Source of the DNA: Oscillospiraceae bacterium
GTDB taxonomy: Bacteria > Bacillota > Clostridia > Oscillospirales > Oscillospiraceae
Reading direction: 5' to 3'
Length of the DNA stretch: 44,704 nucleotides
Assembly: GCA_017542425.1 (NCBI GenBank)
Contig: JAFXXH010000074.1
Location: forward strand, 1-44,704
The notes below the pieces were generated by a model. It was given only the letters and a program-made list of their open reading frames with translations, did no database searches and was not told the origin of the DNA. Of this stretch, positions 1-6,242 are shown piece after piece (position 1 is the stretch's first letter; each line of letters opens with the position of its first letter). A program made the translations under genes and the position numbers.

Positions 1-22
1 ACAGTCAGCAAGCGGCCACGTT

Positions 23-87
23 CTCCCTCTTCCGTCATCCGCCTCGCGGGGGATCGGCGGATGCCACCTTCCCCCGCTGGGGGAAGG
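23..87 (+). repeat. Dispersed hairpin repeat, copy A
   Basis: This stretch closely resembles the reverse complement of 38823-38883. Both copies share CGTCAT, then TCGCGGGGGATCG, then ATGCCACCT, and end in a short hairpin whose arms differ between copies (CCTTCCCCC/GGGGGAAGG here at 67-75 and 79-87). Two copies about 39 kb apart with a conserved core and swapped but self-complementary arms indicate a dispersed intergenic repeat family. No coding function is visible. Confidence 0.7.
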
Positions 88-100
88 AAATTGCGGCTGC

Positions 101-341
101 GAATTCGCCGGAGGTAATACTGAACCTTTGCCGGATGCTGCGGGGGATGTCGAGGACGCCATCCCCTACGGGTGAGGTTTTACGGATTCGCCGGAGGGCG
201 TACTATGTCGTGAGCGCTGCTGCGCGGCGTGCCGGGTCGGCACGCCCTACAACGGAGCGTATGCGGATTCGCCGGAGGGCGTGCCATGTCGTGGGCGCTG
301 CTGCGCGGAACGCCGGGGACGGCGTTCCCTACCGTCCCCGG
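101..341 (-). repeat. Array of three hairpin units (about 81-bp period)
   Basis: Read on the minus strand, three units each begin with GTAGGG (ending at 332, 250 and 169), followed by a perfect or near-perfect hairpin and a CGCAGC tail, and are separated by spacers containing GGCGAATCCG or similar. The stems differ: GGAACGCCG/CGGCGTTCC (307-315, 320-328), GGCGTGCCG/CGGCACGCC (226-234, 238-246) and GGGGATG/CATCCCC (143-149, 160-166). The same three stem types occur at 44233-44420 in another order. The array lies directly downstream of the last gene of the minus-strand operon ending at 381. There is no T-run typical of a terminator. Confidence 0.8.
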
Positions 342-380
342 CGCTGAAGTGAATGACCGAACCTTGCTATCGAATCCTTG

Positions 381-854
381 TCAAATCCGCCCCAGGCTCC
401 GCAGCTCCGCTTCAACCTTCCCGTCCTCTACCGTCACAATGGCATAGCATCCGCAGCCCAGCGCGCCGGGGTTCAGGAGGATCATCCCATCCTCCCGCTC
501 CAGTCTTTGGGAATGCGTGTGCCCATAGAGCGCCAGCCTGGCGCCCCGCTCCAGGGCCGCGTAGCGCAGCCGGAGCAGTCCGGCGTCCCACTTGACGCCG
601 TACTCGTGCCCGTGGGTCATGAACACCCGGACGCCCTCTACCTCCGTCAGGCGCAGCAGCGGCGCGGCGGAGCCCCAGTCGCAGTTCCCCCGGACGCCCC
701 GGATCTCCAGGTCGGGATAGGCCCCGCGAAGCGCGTCCAGGTCGCGTTCCCCGTCTCCCAGGTGCAGCAGCAGGTCCGGGCGCTCCGCCTCCGCCGCCGC
801 CAGGAGCGCCCGCTCGTTTCCGTGGGAGTCGGAGCAGACCAGCACCCGCTTCAT
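381..854 (-). CDS. YfcE/MJ0936-type metallophosphoesterase
   Basis: A 157-residue calcineurin-like phosphoesterase of the small YfcE/MJ0936 family, which hydrolyses phosphodiester bonds using two metal ions. All metal-ligand motifs are visible in order: SDSHG near the N-terminus, LGDGERD, RGNCDWG (usually GNHD, so the His is replaced by Cys here), THGHEYG and GHTHSQ. The length is typical. The ATG overlaps the stop of the upstream MotB-like gene by four bases, so translation is probably coupled. Family members are often orphan enzymes with unknown physiological substrate. The pairing with a MotA/MotB-like motor is the unusual part. The family assignment is firm; the substrate is unknown. Confidence 0.9.
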   Translation of the reverse strand: MKRVLVCSDSHGNERALLAAAEAERPDLLLHLGDGERDLDALRGAYPDLEIRGVRGNCDWGSAAPLLRLTEVEGVRVFMTHGHEYGVKWDAGLLRLRYAALERGARLALYGHTHSQRLEREDGMILLNPGALGCGCYAIVTVEDGKVEAELRSLGRI

Positions 855-1975
855 CGGTTCCCCCTGGGCGTAGCCGTGGGCGCGGGTGTGGCGCTGGGCC
901 TCGGCGTGGCGCTGGGTTTCGGGGTCGCGCTGGGCTTTGGTGTGGCGCTGGGCGCTGCGGGCTCCACCTCCAGGCCGGGGATTTCCGGCAGCTCGATGTC
1001 CAGATAGCTGTCCACGATGTCCATCACCGTGTCGTCCTTGAGGATGATGGAAATCTCAATGCGCCGGTTGGCGGCCCGGCCGGTTTCCGTGTTGTTGCTG
1101 GCCACCGGGCGGGTCTGGCCGTAGCCCGCCGCGCAGAAGTAGGCGGCGTAGTCGTCCAGCGCCCCGCCGTCGCGCTCCATCAAATAGCCCAGCACCGCGT
1201 TGGCCCGGTCCGTGGACAGGACCCGGTTGCGCTCCTCCGTGCCGGTGGAGTCCGTGTGGCCGGAGATCACGATGGAGTCCACATATTTTGCGTTCTCCTC
1301 CTCCGACAGAAAGGCCGCGAAGACCCGGATCAACTGGTCCAGGGCGGGGGCGGCTTCATTCTTGATGTCGCTGGAGCCGGTGTCGAAGAAGATGCCCTCC
1401 GAGAGCATGATGTTGCCGTTGCTGCCGATGCTGACCCGGCTGGCGTCGCCCATCACCCGGGCCATGGCGTCCCGGATCTGCTCCAGGATGCTCAGGCGCA
1501 GCACCGCGATGGTCTGCATCTGGCTGCGCATGGCCAGCAGCTCCTCGCTGGCGGCCTTCATGTAGTCCTGCTGCTGCCCGATCAGGGCAAGCTGGTCCGC
1601 CAGCAGGGCGTCCTGGGCTCCCAGCTCCTCTTCCCGCTGGGCCAGGAGCAGCCGCGCCTCGTCCAGGTCGATGGTGATCTTGTCCAGGCTGGTCTGGGCG
1701 TCCTCCACCTCCCGCAGCGTCAGGGCCAGGGTCTCCCGGGTCTCCGACAGGGTGAGGCGGGTCTCGTCCAGGCTGACGCGGGTCTCCGCCAGCACCTCCT
1801 GGGTGTTTTGCAGGTCGTTGCCCGTGATGAGGTTCTGGATGTAGCTGAGCAGCATGAGGAAGAACAAAATCAGCGCCACCGCGCTCATCATGTCCGCGTA
1901 GCTGGGCCAGAAGCCCTGCTCGCCGCTCTCGGAGCGCACAAAGCCGTCCGAGCGGCCTTTGTACTGCCGTCTCAT
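851..1975 (-). CDS. MotB/OmpA-like stator partner with coiled coil and Pro-Thr tail
   Basis: A 374-residue membrane protein. A short cytoplasmic N-terminus is followed by one transmembrane segment (about residues 24-48) preceded by FWPSYADMM, whose Asp matches the ion-carrying Asp of MotB-type proteins. Next comes a long heptad-like Glu/Leu/Thr-rich region (about 55-160, predicted coiled coil). The OmpA/MotB peptidoglycan-binding domain (about 190-315) contains SGHTDSTGTEERNRVLS. The protein ends in five hexapeptides of the form SATPxP. The start overlaps the stop of the MotA-like gene by four bases (ATGA). No flagellar genes are nearby, so this is probably not a flagellar stator; ZorB-like or Tol/Exb-like energy transducers are alternatives. 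The ion used and the target of the motor are unknown. Confidence 0.85.
   Translation of the reverse strand: MRRQYKGRSDGFVRSESGEQGFWPSYADMMSAVALILFFLMLLSYIQNLITGNDLQNTQEVLAETRVSLDETRLTLSETRETLALTLREVEDAQTSLDKITIDLDEARLLLAQREEELGAQDALLADQLALIGQQQDYMKAASEELLAMRSQMQTIAVLRLSILEQIRDAMARVMGDASRVSIGSNGNIMLSEGIFFDTGSSDIKNEAAPALDQLIRVFAAFLSEEENAKYVDSIVISGHTDSTGTEERNRVLSTDRANAVLGYLMERDGGALDDYAAYFCAAGYGQTRPVASNNTETGRAANRRIEISIILKDDTVMDIVDSYLDIELPEIPGLEVEPAAPSATPKPSATPKPSATPRPSATPAPTATPRGNR
860..949 (-). repeat. 18-bp tandem repeat coding SATPxP hexapeptides
   Basis: Five in-frame 18-base units encode SATPKP, SATPKP, SATPRP, SATPAP and TATPRG at the C-terminus of the MotB-like protein. Such repeats expand and contract easily, so tail length may vary between strains. 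A Pro/Thr-rich tail outside the membrane would be an extended wall-spanning stalk (inference). Confidence 0.85.
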
Positions 1976-2916
1976 TGGCTGTCTACCCCCATGCGGCGGT
2001 TGATCTCCCGCATGGCCCCGGCCAGGTCGCGCACCGCCAGGTCCATGCGCTCCACGCTGCCGCGCAGGTTGTAGTCCACCTCGCTGAAATCGTGGACGCC
2101 GTCGTTGAAGCGGCTCACCACCCGGTCAAAGGACTCGATGGCCTCCCGGTTGGCGCTGACGCTGCGGGTCAGGGCGCCCGCCGCCGCCTGCATGGCGTTG
2201 ATGTAGCTGCTGGCCGCGTCCTGGAGCGTGTTGCTCACGCCCTCGGCGGAGCGCTCCATCGCCCCGATCATGCGCTTCACCAGCGTGGCGTCGTCCGCCG
2301 CCGCCTCGGTGTACAGCCCCGGGGCGATCTCCGTGTCCAGCCAGAGCTCCAGCCGGGTCTCCAGCCGCTCCCGCTGGGCCTGGGGGCTGAAAATCGTGCG
2401 CAGCACCGTCAGCACGATGGAGCAGGCCGCCCCCGCCAGGGAGGTGTAGAAGGCCACGCCCATGCCGCCCAGGGCGCTCATCAGCCCGCCGCCCACGCTG
2501 TCCAGCACGCTCAGCCACTCGCTGGTGTTGGAGTAGCCGATCAGCTCCGTCAGGGAGCTGACCGAGAGGCTCAGGCCCAGGAAGGTGCCGAACAGGCCCA
2601 GGGTCACAAAGAGGCTGACGGCGTTGTTCAAAAAGCGCTCGCACAGCAGCAGCCCGCTCAGGCGGCGGGCGATGCCCTCCGAGATGATGGCCGGGGTGTT
2701 CACGTCCGCGCCGTACTTCCGGTAGGCCGCGATGTAGTCCTGCAAGATCGCGCCCCGGAAGCCGCTGCCGGTCTCCCCGTCGCCCTCCGCCCGGAGGGTC
2801 AGCGCCTTGTAGCGGGCATAGACGTAGAGCAGCAGCACCACCGCCAGCGCGAACAAAGCGGCGATGATGACGATGACCACAAATCCCGCCGTGGGCATGG
2901 TTCGGATTGCGCCCAT
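1972..2916 (-). CDS. MotA/TolQ/ExbB-like ion-channel protein
   Basis: A 314-residue membrane protein of the MotA/TolQ/ExbB class. It has an N-terminal membrane segment (about residues 12-33), a pair of central hydrophobic segments around LFVTLGLFGTFLGLSLSV and GVAFYTSLAGAACSIVLTVL that match the channel-lining helices, and a C-terminal cytoplasmic region of about 120 residues rich in Ala/Glu/Arg and likely helical. This tail is much shorter than that of Zorya ZorA. The start ATG is preceded by AGGAGA at seven bases. The gene is first in an operon with the MotB-like gene (4-base overlap) and the phosphoesterase gene. Together the first two should form an ion-driven 5:2-type unit anchored in the cell wall. 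The family is clear, the role unknown. Confidence 0.82.
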   Translation of the reverse strand: MGAIRTMPTAGFVVIVIIAALFALAVVLLLYVYARYKALTLRAEGDGETGSGFRGAILQDYIAAYRKYGADVNTPAIISEGIARRLSGLLLCERFLNNAVSLFVTLGLFGTFLGLSLSVSSLTELIGYSNTSEWLSVLDSVGGGLMSALGGMGVAFYTSLAGAACSIVLTVLRTIFSPQAQRERLETRLELWLDTEIAPGLYTEAAADDATLVKRMIGAMERSAEGVSNTLQDAASSYINAMQAAAGALTRSVSANREAIESFDRVVSRFNDGVHDFSEVDYNLRGSVERMDLAVRDLAGAMREINRRMGVDSQ

Positions 2917-2943
2917 GTGTTTTGTCTCCTTTCAAAAACAGGG

Positions 2944-2972
2944 ATGATACTTCTTTTTACAACGAAGTTCCA
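2944..2972 (-). promoter_or_regulatory. Weak candidate promoter of the MotA-like operon
   Basis: On the minus strand TGGAAC (2967-2972) is followed after 17 bases by TATCAT (2944-2949), some 28 bases upstream of the MotA-like start. Each box has two or more mismatches to sigma-A consensus, so this is tentative. Readthrough from the HAD gene is an alternative. Confidence 0.3.
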
Positions 2973-2999
2973 TCATTTTTCCCAACGAAAGACAGGAGC

Positions 3000-3062
3000 A
3001 AGACAAGGGGACGGTTCTTTTGTCTCGCATCTTCCGAGACAAAAGAACCGTCCCCTTGTCTT
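3000..3062. repeat. Perfect 28-bp-arm palindrome (REPIN-like)
   Basis: Two perfect 28-base arms (3000-3027 and 3035-3062) flank a 7-base loop. Each arm contains ACAAGGGGACGGTTCTTTTG and ends in TCTCG. The element abuts the stop codon of the HAD gene and precedes the MotA-like operon. It has no T-tract and is far longer than a normal terminator. The GGGACGGTTCTTTTGTC arm is, from memory, widespread in Clostridia and resembles the REP/REPIN elements mobilised by Y1 (RAYT) transposases. That link is recollection, not shown here. Confidence 0.75.
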
Positions 3063-3775
3063 CATTCCTGGCGCAGCTGCTCGATGTACATGGCGCAGTC
3101 CACCCAGCTGCCGTGGGGGAAGGCGGCGATGTCCAGCCCCTCCGGGTTGTGCAGCCGGTCCGTCACCAGAAAGACCCGCATCCCCAGCGCGGCCGCCGCC
3201 ATGTCCTCCCGGGCGTCGTTGCCCACCATCAGGCAGGTCTCCGGGTCCAGGCCCAGCGCGTCCGCGATGGCCCGGTAATAGGCGACGTTGGGCTTGCAGA
3301 AGCTGGAGTTCTCATAGGCGGTGACCAGGTCAAAGTCCGCCGGGTCCAGCCCCGCCCAGCGCATCCGCAGCTGCTGCACCGCCATGGGGAAGAGGGGATT
3401 GCTGGCCAGGACCGTCTTCAGCCCCCGGGCGCGCAGCCCCTTCACCAGCGCCCCCAGCGCCGGGTTGAAGCCCGTGATGGCCCGCAATTCTTTGAAAGCC
3501 GTGTCGTAAAAGCGGTCGAACTGCGCCCGCAGGGTCTCCGGGTCCCCCGGCGTCTCTGCGGCGAAGCGCGTCCAGAAGACCGCCTCGTTGGGCCGGGCGC
3601 CGTCGTTTTCCACCATCGCTCCCGTGGCCCGCCAGACTCCGGCGCACAGGGCCTCCGGCTCATAGCCCAGGGCGGCGAAGAAGGCCCCCAGCTTTTCCAT
3701 ATAGCGTTTCGTAAACTCCGCCTGGTCCAGCGGCAGCAGCGTGCCGTCCAGGTCGAACAAGATCGCGTTCAACAT
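3062..3775 (-). CDS. HAD-superfamily hydrolase (probable small-molecule phosphatase)
   Basis: A 237-residue HAD hydrolase. Motif I is FDLDGTLL at residues 7-14 (nucleophile Asp and acid/base Asp). Motif II is LASNP near residue 125. The motif III Lys is in FCKPN, and motif IV is VGNDAREDM near 190. The helical insert after motif I points to a type-C1 cap like those of phosphoglycolate- or nucleotide-type phosphatases; the substrate cannot be told. The start is preceded by GGAGTG and a good minus-strand promoter (3809-3837). It is transcribed divergently from greA. The stop codon lies in the last bases of the 3000-3062 palindrome. Confidence 0.88.
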   Translation of the reverse strand: MLNAILFDLDGTLLPLDQAEFTKRYMEKLGAFFAALGYEPEALCAGVWRATGAMVENDGARPNEAVFWTRFAAETPGDPETLRAQFDRFYDTAFKELRAITGFNPALGALVKGLRARGLKTVLASNPLFPMAVQQLRMRWAGLDPADFDLVTAYENSSFCKPNVAYYRAIADALGLDPETCLMVGNDAREDMAAAALGMRVFLVTDRLHNPEGLDIAAFPHGSWVDCAMYIEQLRQE

Positions 3776-3808
3776 CCAAAATCACTCCGTTTATCCTGAT
3801 GTATGATG

Positions 3809-3837
3809 GTTATATCATGCGAAAAGCCCCGCGTCAA
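3809..3837 (-). promoter_or_regulatory. Sigma-A promoter of the HAD gene
   Basis: On the minus strand TTGACG (3832-3837), a 17-base spacer and TATAAC (3809-3814) match the consensus except one base in each box. It lies about 33 bases upstream of the HAD start and back to back with the greA promoter. Confidence 0.75.
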
Positions 3838-3881
3838 GCTGAAAAACGCGGCGGAGGGCGCGGGAAAGCGATTTTTCTCCC

Positions 3882-3910
3882 TTGACACATCCACCCCCAT
3901 TCCTTATAAT
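3882..3910 (+). promoter_or_regulatory. Perfect-consensus sigma-A promoter of greA-lysS
   Basis: TTGACA (3882-3887), exactly 17 bases, then TATAAT (3905-3910). This is the full sigma-A consensus with ideal spacing. Transcription should start near 3917, giving a leader of about 95 bases before greA. Confidence 0.92.
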
Positions 3911-4011
3911 ATAGTTTCAGACTTTTCATGTATGACGGAAAAGACCGGAAGGAAACGACGCGCCGCGTCGGGGCGGTCATGGGCCGCTGCGCGGCAGAAG
4001 GGATGGAGCTT

Positions 4012-4485
4012 ATGGGTACGGAAAACCGATACAAAATGAGCCAGGAGCGCCTGGCGGAGCTGAAACAGGAGCTGGAATATCTCCAGACCGTCCGGGAGAA
4101 GGAAGTCGCCGAGCAGATCCGCGAGGCCCGCTCCTTCGGCGACCTGAGCGAAAACAGCGAGTATGACGAGGCCAAGACCGAGCAGGGCAAGCTCTATTCC
4201 AAGATCGCGGAGCTGCAGGACCTGATCGACAACGCGGAGATCGTGGAGATGACCGCCATGGCGGGCAAGGTGGGGCACGGCAGCCTGGTCCGGGTCCGCT
4301 CCGACAGCGGAGCGGTTTTGCAGTATTCCGTGGTGGGCTCCCAGGAGGCCAACCCCATGGAGGGCCTGATCTCCAGCGACAGCCCCTTCGGGCGCTGCCT
4401 GATGGGCCACGGCGTGGGCGAGACCGTCACGGTGGAGGCCCCCGCCGGGCAGTTCCGCTACGAGATCATCGAGATCGAGAACTGA
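4012..4485 (+). CDS. greA: Transcription elongation factor GreA
   Basis: GreA rescues backtracked RNA polymerase by stimulating transcript cleavage through the secondary channel. The 157-residue product has the N-terminal antiparallel coiled coil with the catalytic acidic tip (FGDLSENSEYDEAK, about residues 41-54) and the C-terminal FKBP-like domain ending YEIIEIEN. I chose the ATG at 4012 because it gives the normal GreA length and sits nine bases after AAGGG; in-frame ATGs at 3928 and 4003 would add residues absent from the family. lysS starts 15 bases downstream, so the two are co-transcribed from the 3882 promoter, a common arrangement in Clostridia. Confidence 0.96.
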   Translation: MGTENRYKMSQERLAELKQELEYLQTVREKEVAEQIREARSFGDLSENSEYDEAKTEQGKLYSKIAELQDLIDNAEIVEMTAMAGKVGHGSLVRVRSDSGAVLQYSVVGSQEANPMEGLISSDSPFGRCLMGHGVGETVTVEAPAGQFRYEIIEIEN

Positions 4486-4500
4486 GAGAGGAGCGAGGGC

Positions 4501-6006
4501 ATGGCAGACGAGACGAGAACCCCCCAGGAGCAGACCGAGCAGGAGCTGTCCGAGATCCTCCAGGTGCGCCGGGACAAGCTCAGGGCCCTGCAGGAGGCCG
4601 GGCGCGACCCCTTTCAGATCACCCGCTTTGACCGCAGCGCCTGGTCGGCGGAGATCTTGGCCGACTACGAGGGCTTTGAAGAAAAGCCCGTCCGCGTGGC
4701 CGGGCGCATCATGTCCAAGCGCGGCATGGGCAAGGCCATCTTTTGCCACATCAAAGACGACCGGGGGCAGATCCAGATCTATCTCCGGGCCGACGAGCTG
4801 AGCGCCCAGGAGTTCGCCGACTTCCGCAAATACGACATCGGCGACATCATCGGCGTGGAGGGCACGGTCTTCCGCACCAAGACCGGGGAGACCACGGTCC
4901 GGGCCAGCCGCGCCACGCTGCTGAGCAAGTCCCTGCGCCCCCTGCCGGAGAAGTTCCACGGCATGACCAACACGGAACTGAAATACCGCCAGCGCTATGT
5001 GGACCTGATCATGAGCGAGGAGTCCCGCCGGGTCTTTGAAGTGCGCAGCCGCTTCATCAGCTATGTGCGCCGCTATCTGGACGCCCAGGGCTTCCTGGAG
5101 GTGGAGACCCCCATCCTGAACACCATCTCCGGCGGCGCGGCGGCCCGGCCCTTCGTCACCCACCACAACACCCTGGACCTGGATATGTACCTGCGCATCG
5201 CCACGGAGCTGCATCTGAAGCGCCTGGTGGTGGGCGGCATGGAGCGGGTCTACGAGATCGGCCGCTGCTTCCGCAACGAGGGCATGGACACCAAGCACAA
5301 CCCGGAGTACACCTCCATCGAGTGGTACATGGCCTACGCCGACTTCAACGACATGCGCCGCATGACCGAGGAACTGGTGTCCGGCGCGGCCCAGGAGATC
5401 CTGGGCACTTACCGTGTCACCTGGCTGGGACAGGAGATCGACCTGACGCCCCCCTGGCGCTGCATGACCATGGCCGAGGCGGTGCAGGAATATCTGGGCG
5501 TGGACTTCATGGCCATCGACGACGACGCGCAGGCCGTGGCCGCCGCCCGCTCCGTGGGTGTGGACATGGACGGCGTGGAGCCCACCTGGGGCCACGCGCT
5601 CTTCGAGTGCTTCGACCAGAAGGTGGAAGAACATATGATCCAGCCCACCTTCATCACCATGCATCCGGTGGACGTGTCCCCCCTGGCCAAGCGCAGCCCC
5701 AGGGACCCCCGGCTCACGGAGCGCTTCGAGTGCTTCGTCTGCCGCAGCGAGATCTGCAACGCCTTCTCCGAGCTGAACGACCCCATCGACCAGCGGGAGC
5801 GCTTCCTCAAGCAGGCGGAGCTGCGGGCGAAAGGCGACGAGGAGGCCAGCATGATGGACACGGACTTCCTGAACGCCCTGGAGTACGGCCTGCCCCCCAC
5901 CGGCGGCATCGGCTTCGGCATCGACCGCTGCGTCATGCTGCTGACGGGCTGCGATTCGATCCGGGACGTGATCTTGTTCCCGACAATGAAACCACTTTCA
6001 GATTGA
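4501..6006 (+). CDS. lysS: Lysyl-tRNA synthetase, class II
   Basis: Charges tRNA-Lys with lysine. The 501 residues are the usual length. An N-terminal helix and the OB-fold anticodon-binding domain (VRVAGRIMSKRGMGKAIFCH region, about residues 65-175) precede the class II catalytic core: motif 2 GRCFRNEGMDTKHNPEYTSI, and motif 3 GGIGFGIDRCVMLLTG near the C-terminus. AGGAG lies upstream of the ATG. The last codons, from about 5975, appear to be supplied by an integrated element: the protein now ends FPTMKPLSD, while the displaced original end encoding FPTMKPLE is at 10766-10798. The substitution is conservative and the enzyme should be functional. Confidence 0.97.
   Translation: MADETRTPQEQTEQELSEILQVRRDKLRALQEAGRDPFQITRFDRSAWSAEILADYEGFEEKPVRVAGRIMSKRGMGKAIFCHIKDDRGQIQIYLRADELSAQEFADFRKYDIGDIIGVEGTVFRTKTGETTVRASRATLLSKSLRPLPEKFHGMTNTELKYRQRYVDLIMSEESRRVFEVRSRFISYVRRYLDAQGFLEVETPILNTISGGAAARPFVTHHNTLDLDMYLRIATELHLKRLVVGGMERVYEIGRCFRNEGMDTKHNPEYTSIEWYMAYADFNDMRRMTEELVSGAAQEILGTYRVTWLGQEIDLTPPWRCMTMAEAVQEYLGVDFMAIDDDAQAVAAARSVGVDMDGVEPTWGHALFECFDQKVEEHMIQPTFITMHPVDVSPLAKRSPRDPRLTERFECFVCRSEICNAFSELNDPIDQRERFLKQAELRAKGDEEASMMDTDFLNALEYGLPPTGGIGFGIDRCVMLLTGCDSIRDVILFPTMKPLSD
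5975..5996 (+). repeat. attL-like copy at the current lysS end
   Basis: Begins TGTTCCCGAC and matches 10770-10791 except at wobble positions of Thr, Lys and Pro codons (ACA, AAA, CCA here). The longest identical stretch is the 10 bases 5975-5984, a plausible strand-exchange core. Similarity also extends to the left: CTGCGATTCG at 5949-5958 against CTGCAATTCG near 10753-10762. Confidence 0.7.
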
Positions 6007-6079
6007 TTGCAAGATATTTAGGGGTTTTATCAGGTTATTTGGCGTTTTTTTTGTCGAAAAAAATCGAGCTAAAACAGAG

Positions 6080-6149
6080 TTTACGACAGATTTACGACAA
6101 ATGACTTTGAATAATCTGCACAAGACTTACGACAATGGCTTGTCGTAAG
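6080..6149. promoter_or_regulatory. Cluster of TTACGACA repeats (candidate integrase arm sites)
   Basis: Three direct copies of TTACGACA (6081-6088, 6092-6099, 6127-6134) and one inverted copy (TTGTCGTAA, 6140-6148) lie within 70 bases, about 90-150 bases inside the left att copy. The last two form a perfect palindrome, CTTACGACAA-TGGC-TTGTCGTAAG (6126-6149). Spacing and placement resemble arm-type binding sites of tyrosine recombinases. There is no T-run, so a terminator is unlikely. The functional role is inferred. Confidence 0.5.
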
Positions 6150-6242
6150 CAGCAGGAAGTCAAATCTGTTAAACGATGGGCTTCATTATACGGGCGTCAT
6201 TGTTTGTAGCACATGAAATCTTGATAGTATGGAGTGTTTCAT

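Noticed and set aside
101-341. CRISPR-like array because of regular spacing near 80 bases
   Set aside because: Each unit is a self-complementary hairpin and the spacer part is the conserved one. There are no short identical direct repeats with unique spacers, and no cas genes.
381-2916. Zorya anti-phage system (ZorA/ZorB)
   Set aside because: The MotA-like protein lacks the very long ZorA tail, and no zorC, zorD or zorE genes are adjacent. Only a loose resemblance remains.
6126-6149. The CTTACGACAA palindrome as the lysS terminator
   Set aside because: It has no T-run. The same 8-mer also occurs as direct repeats upstream, which fits binding sites better.
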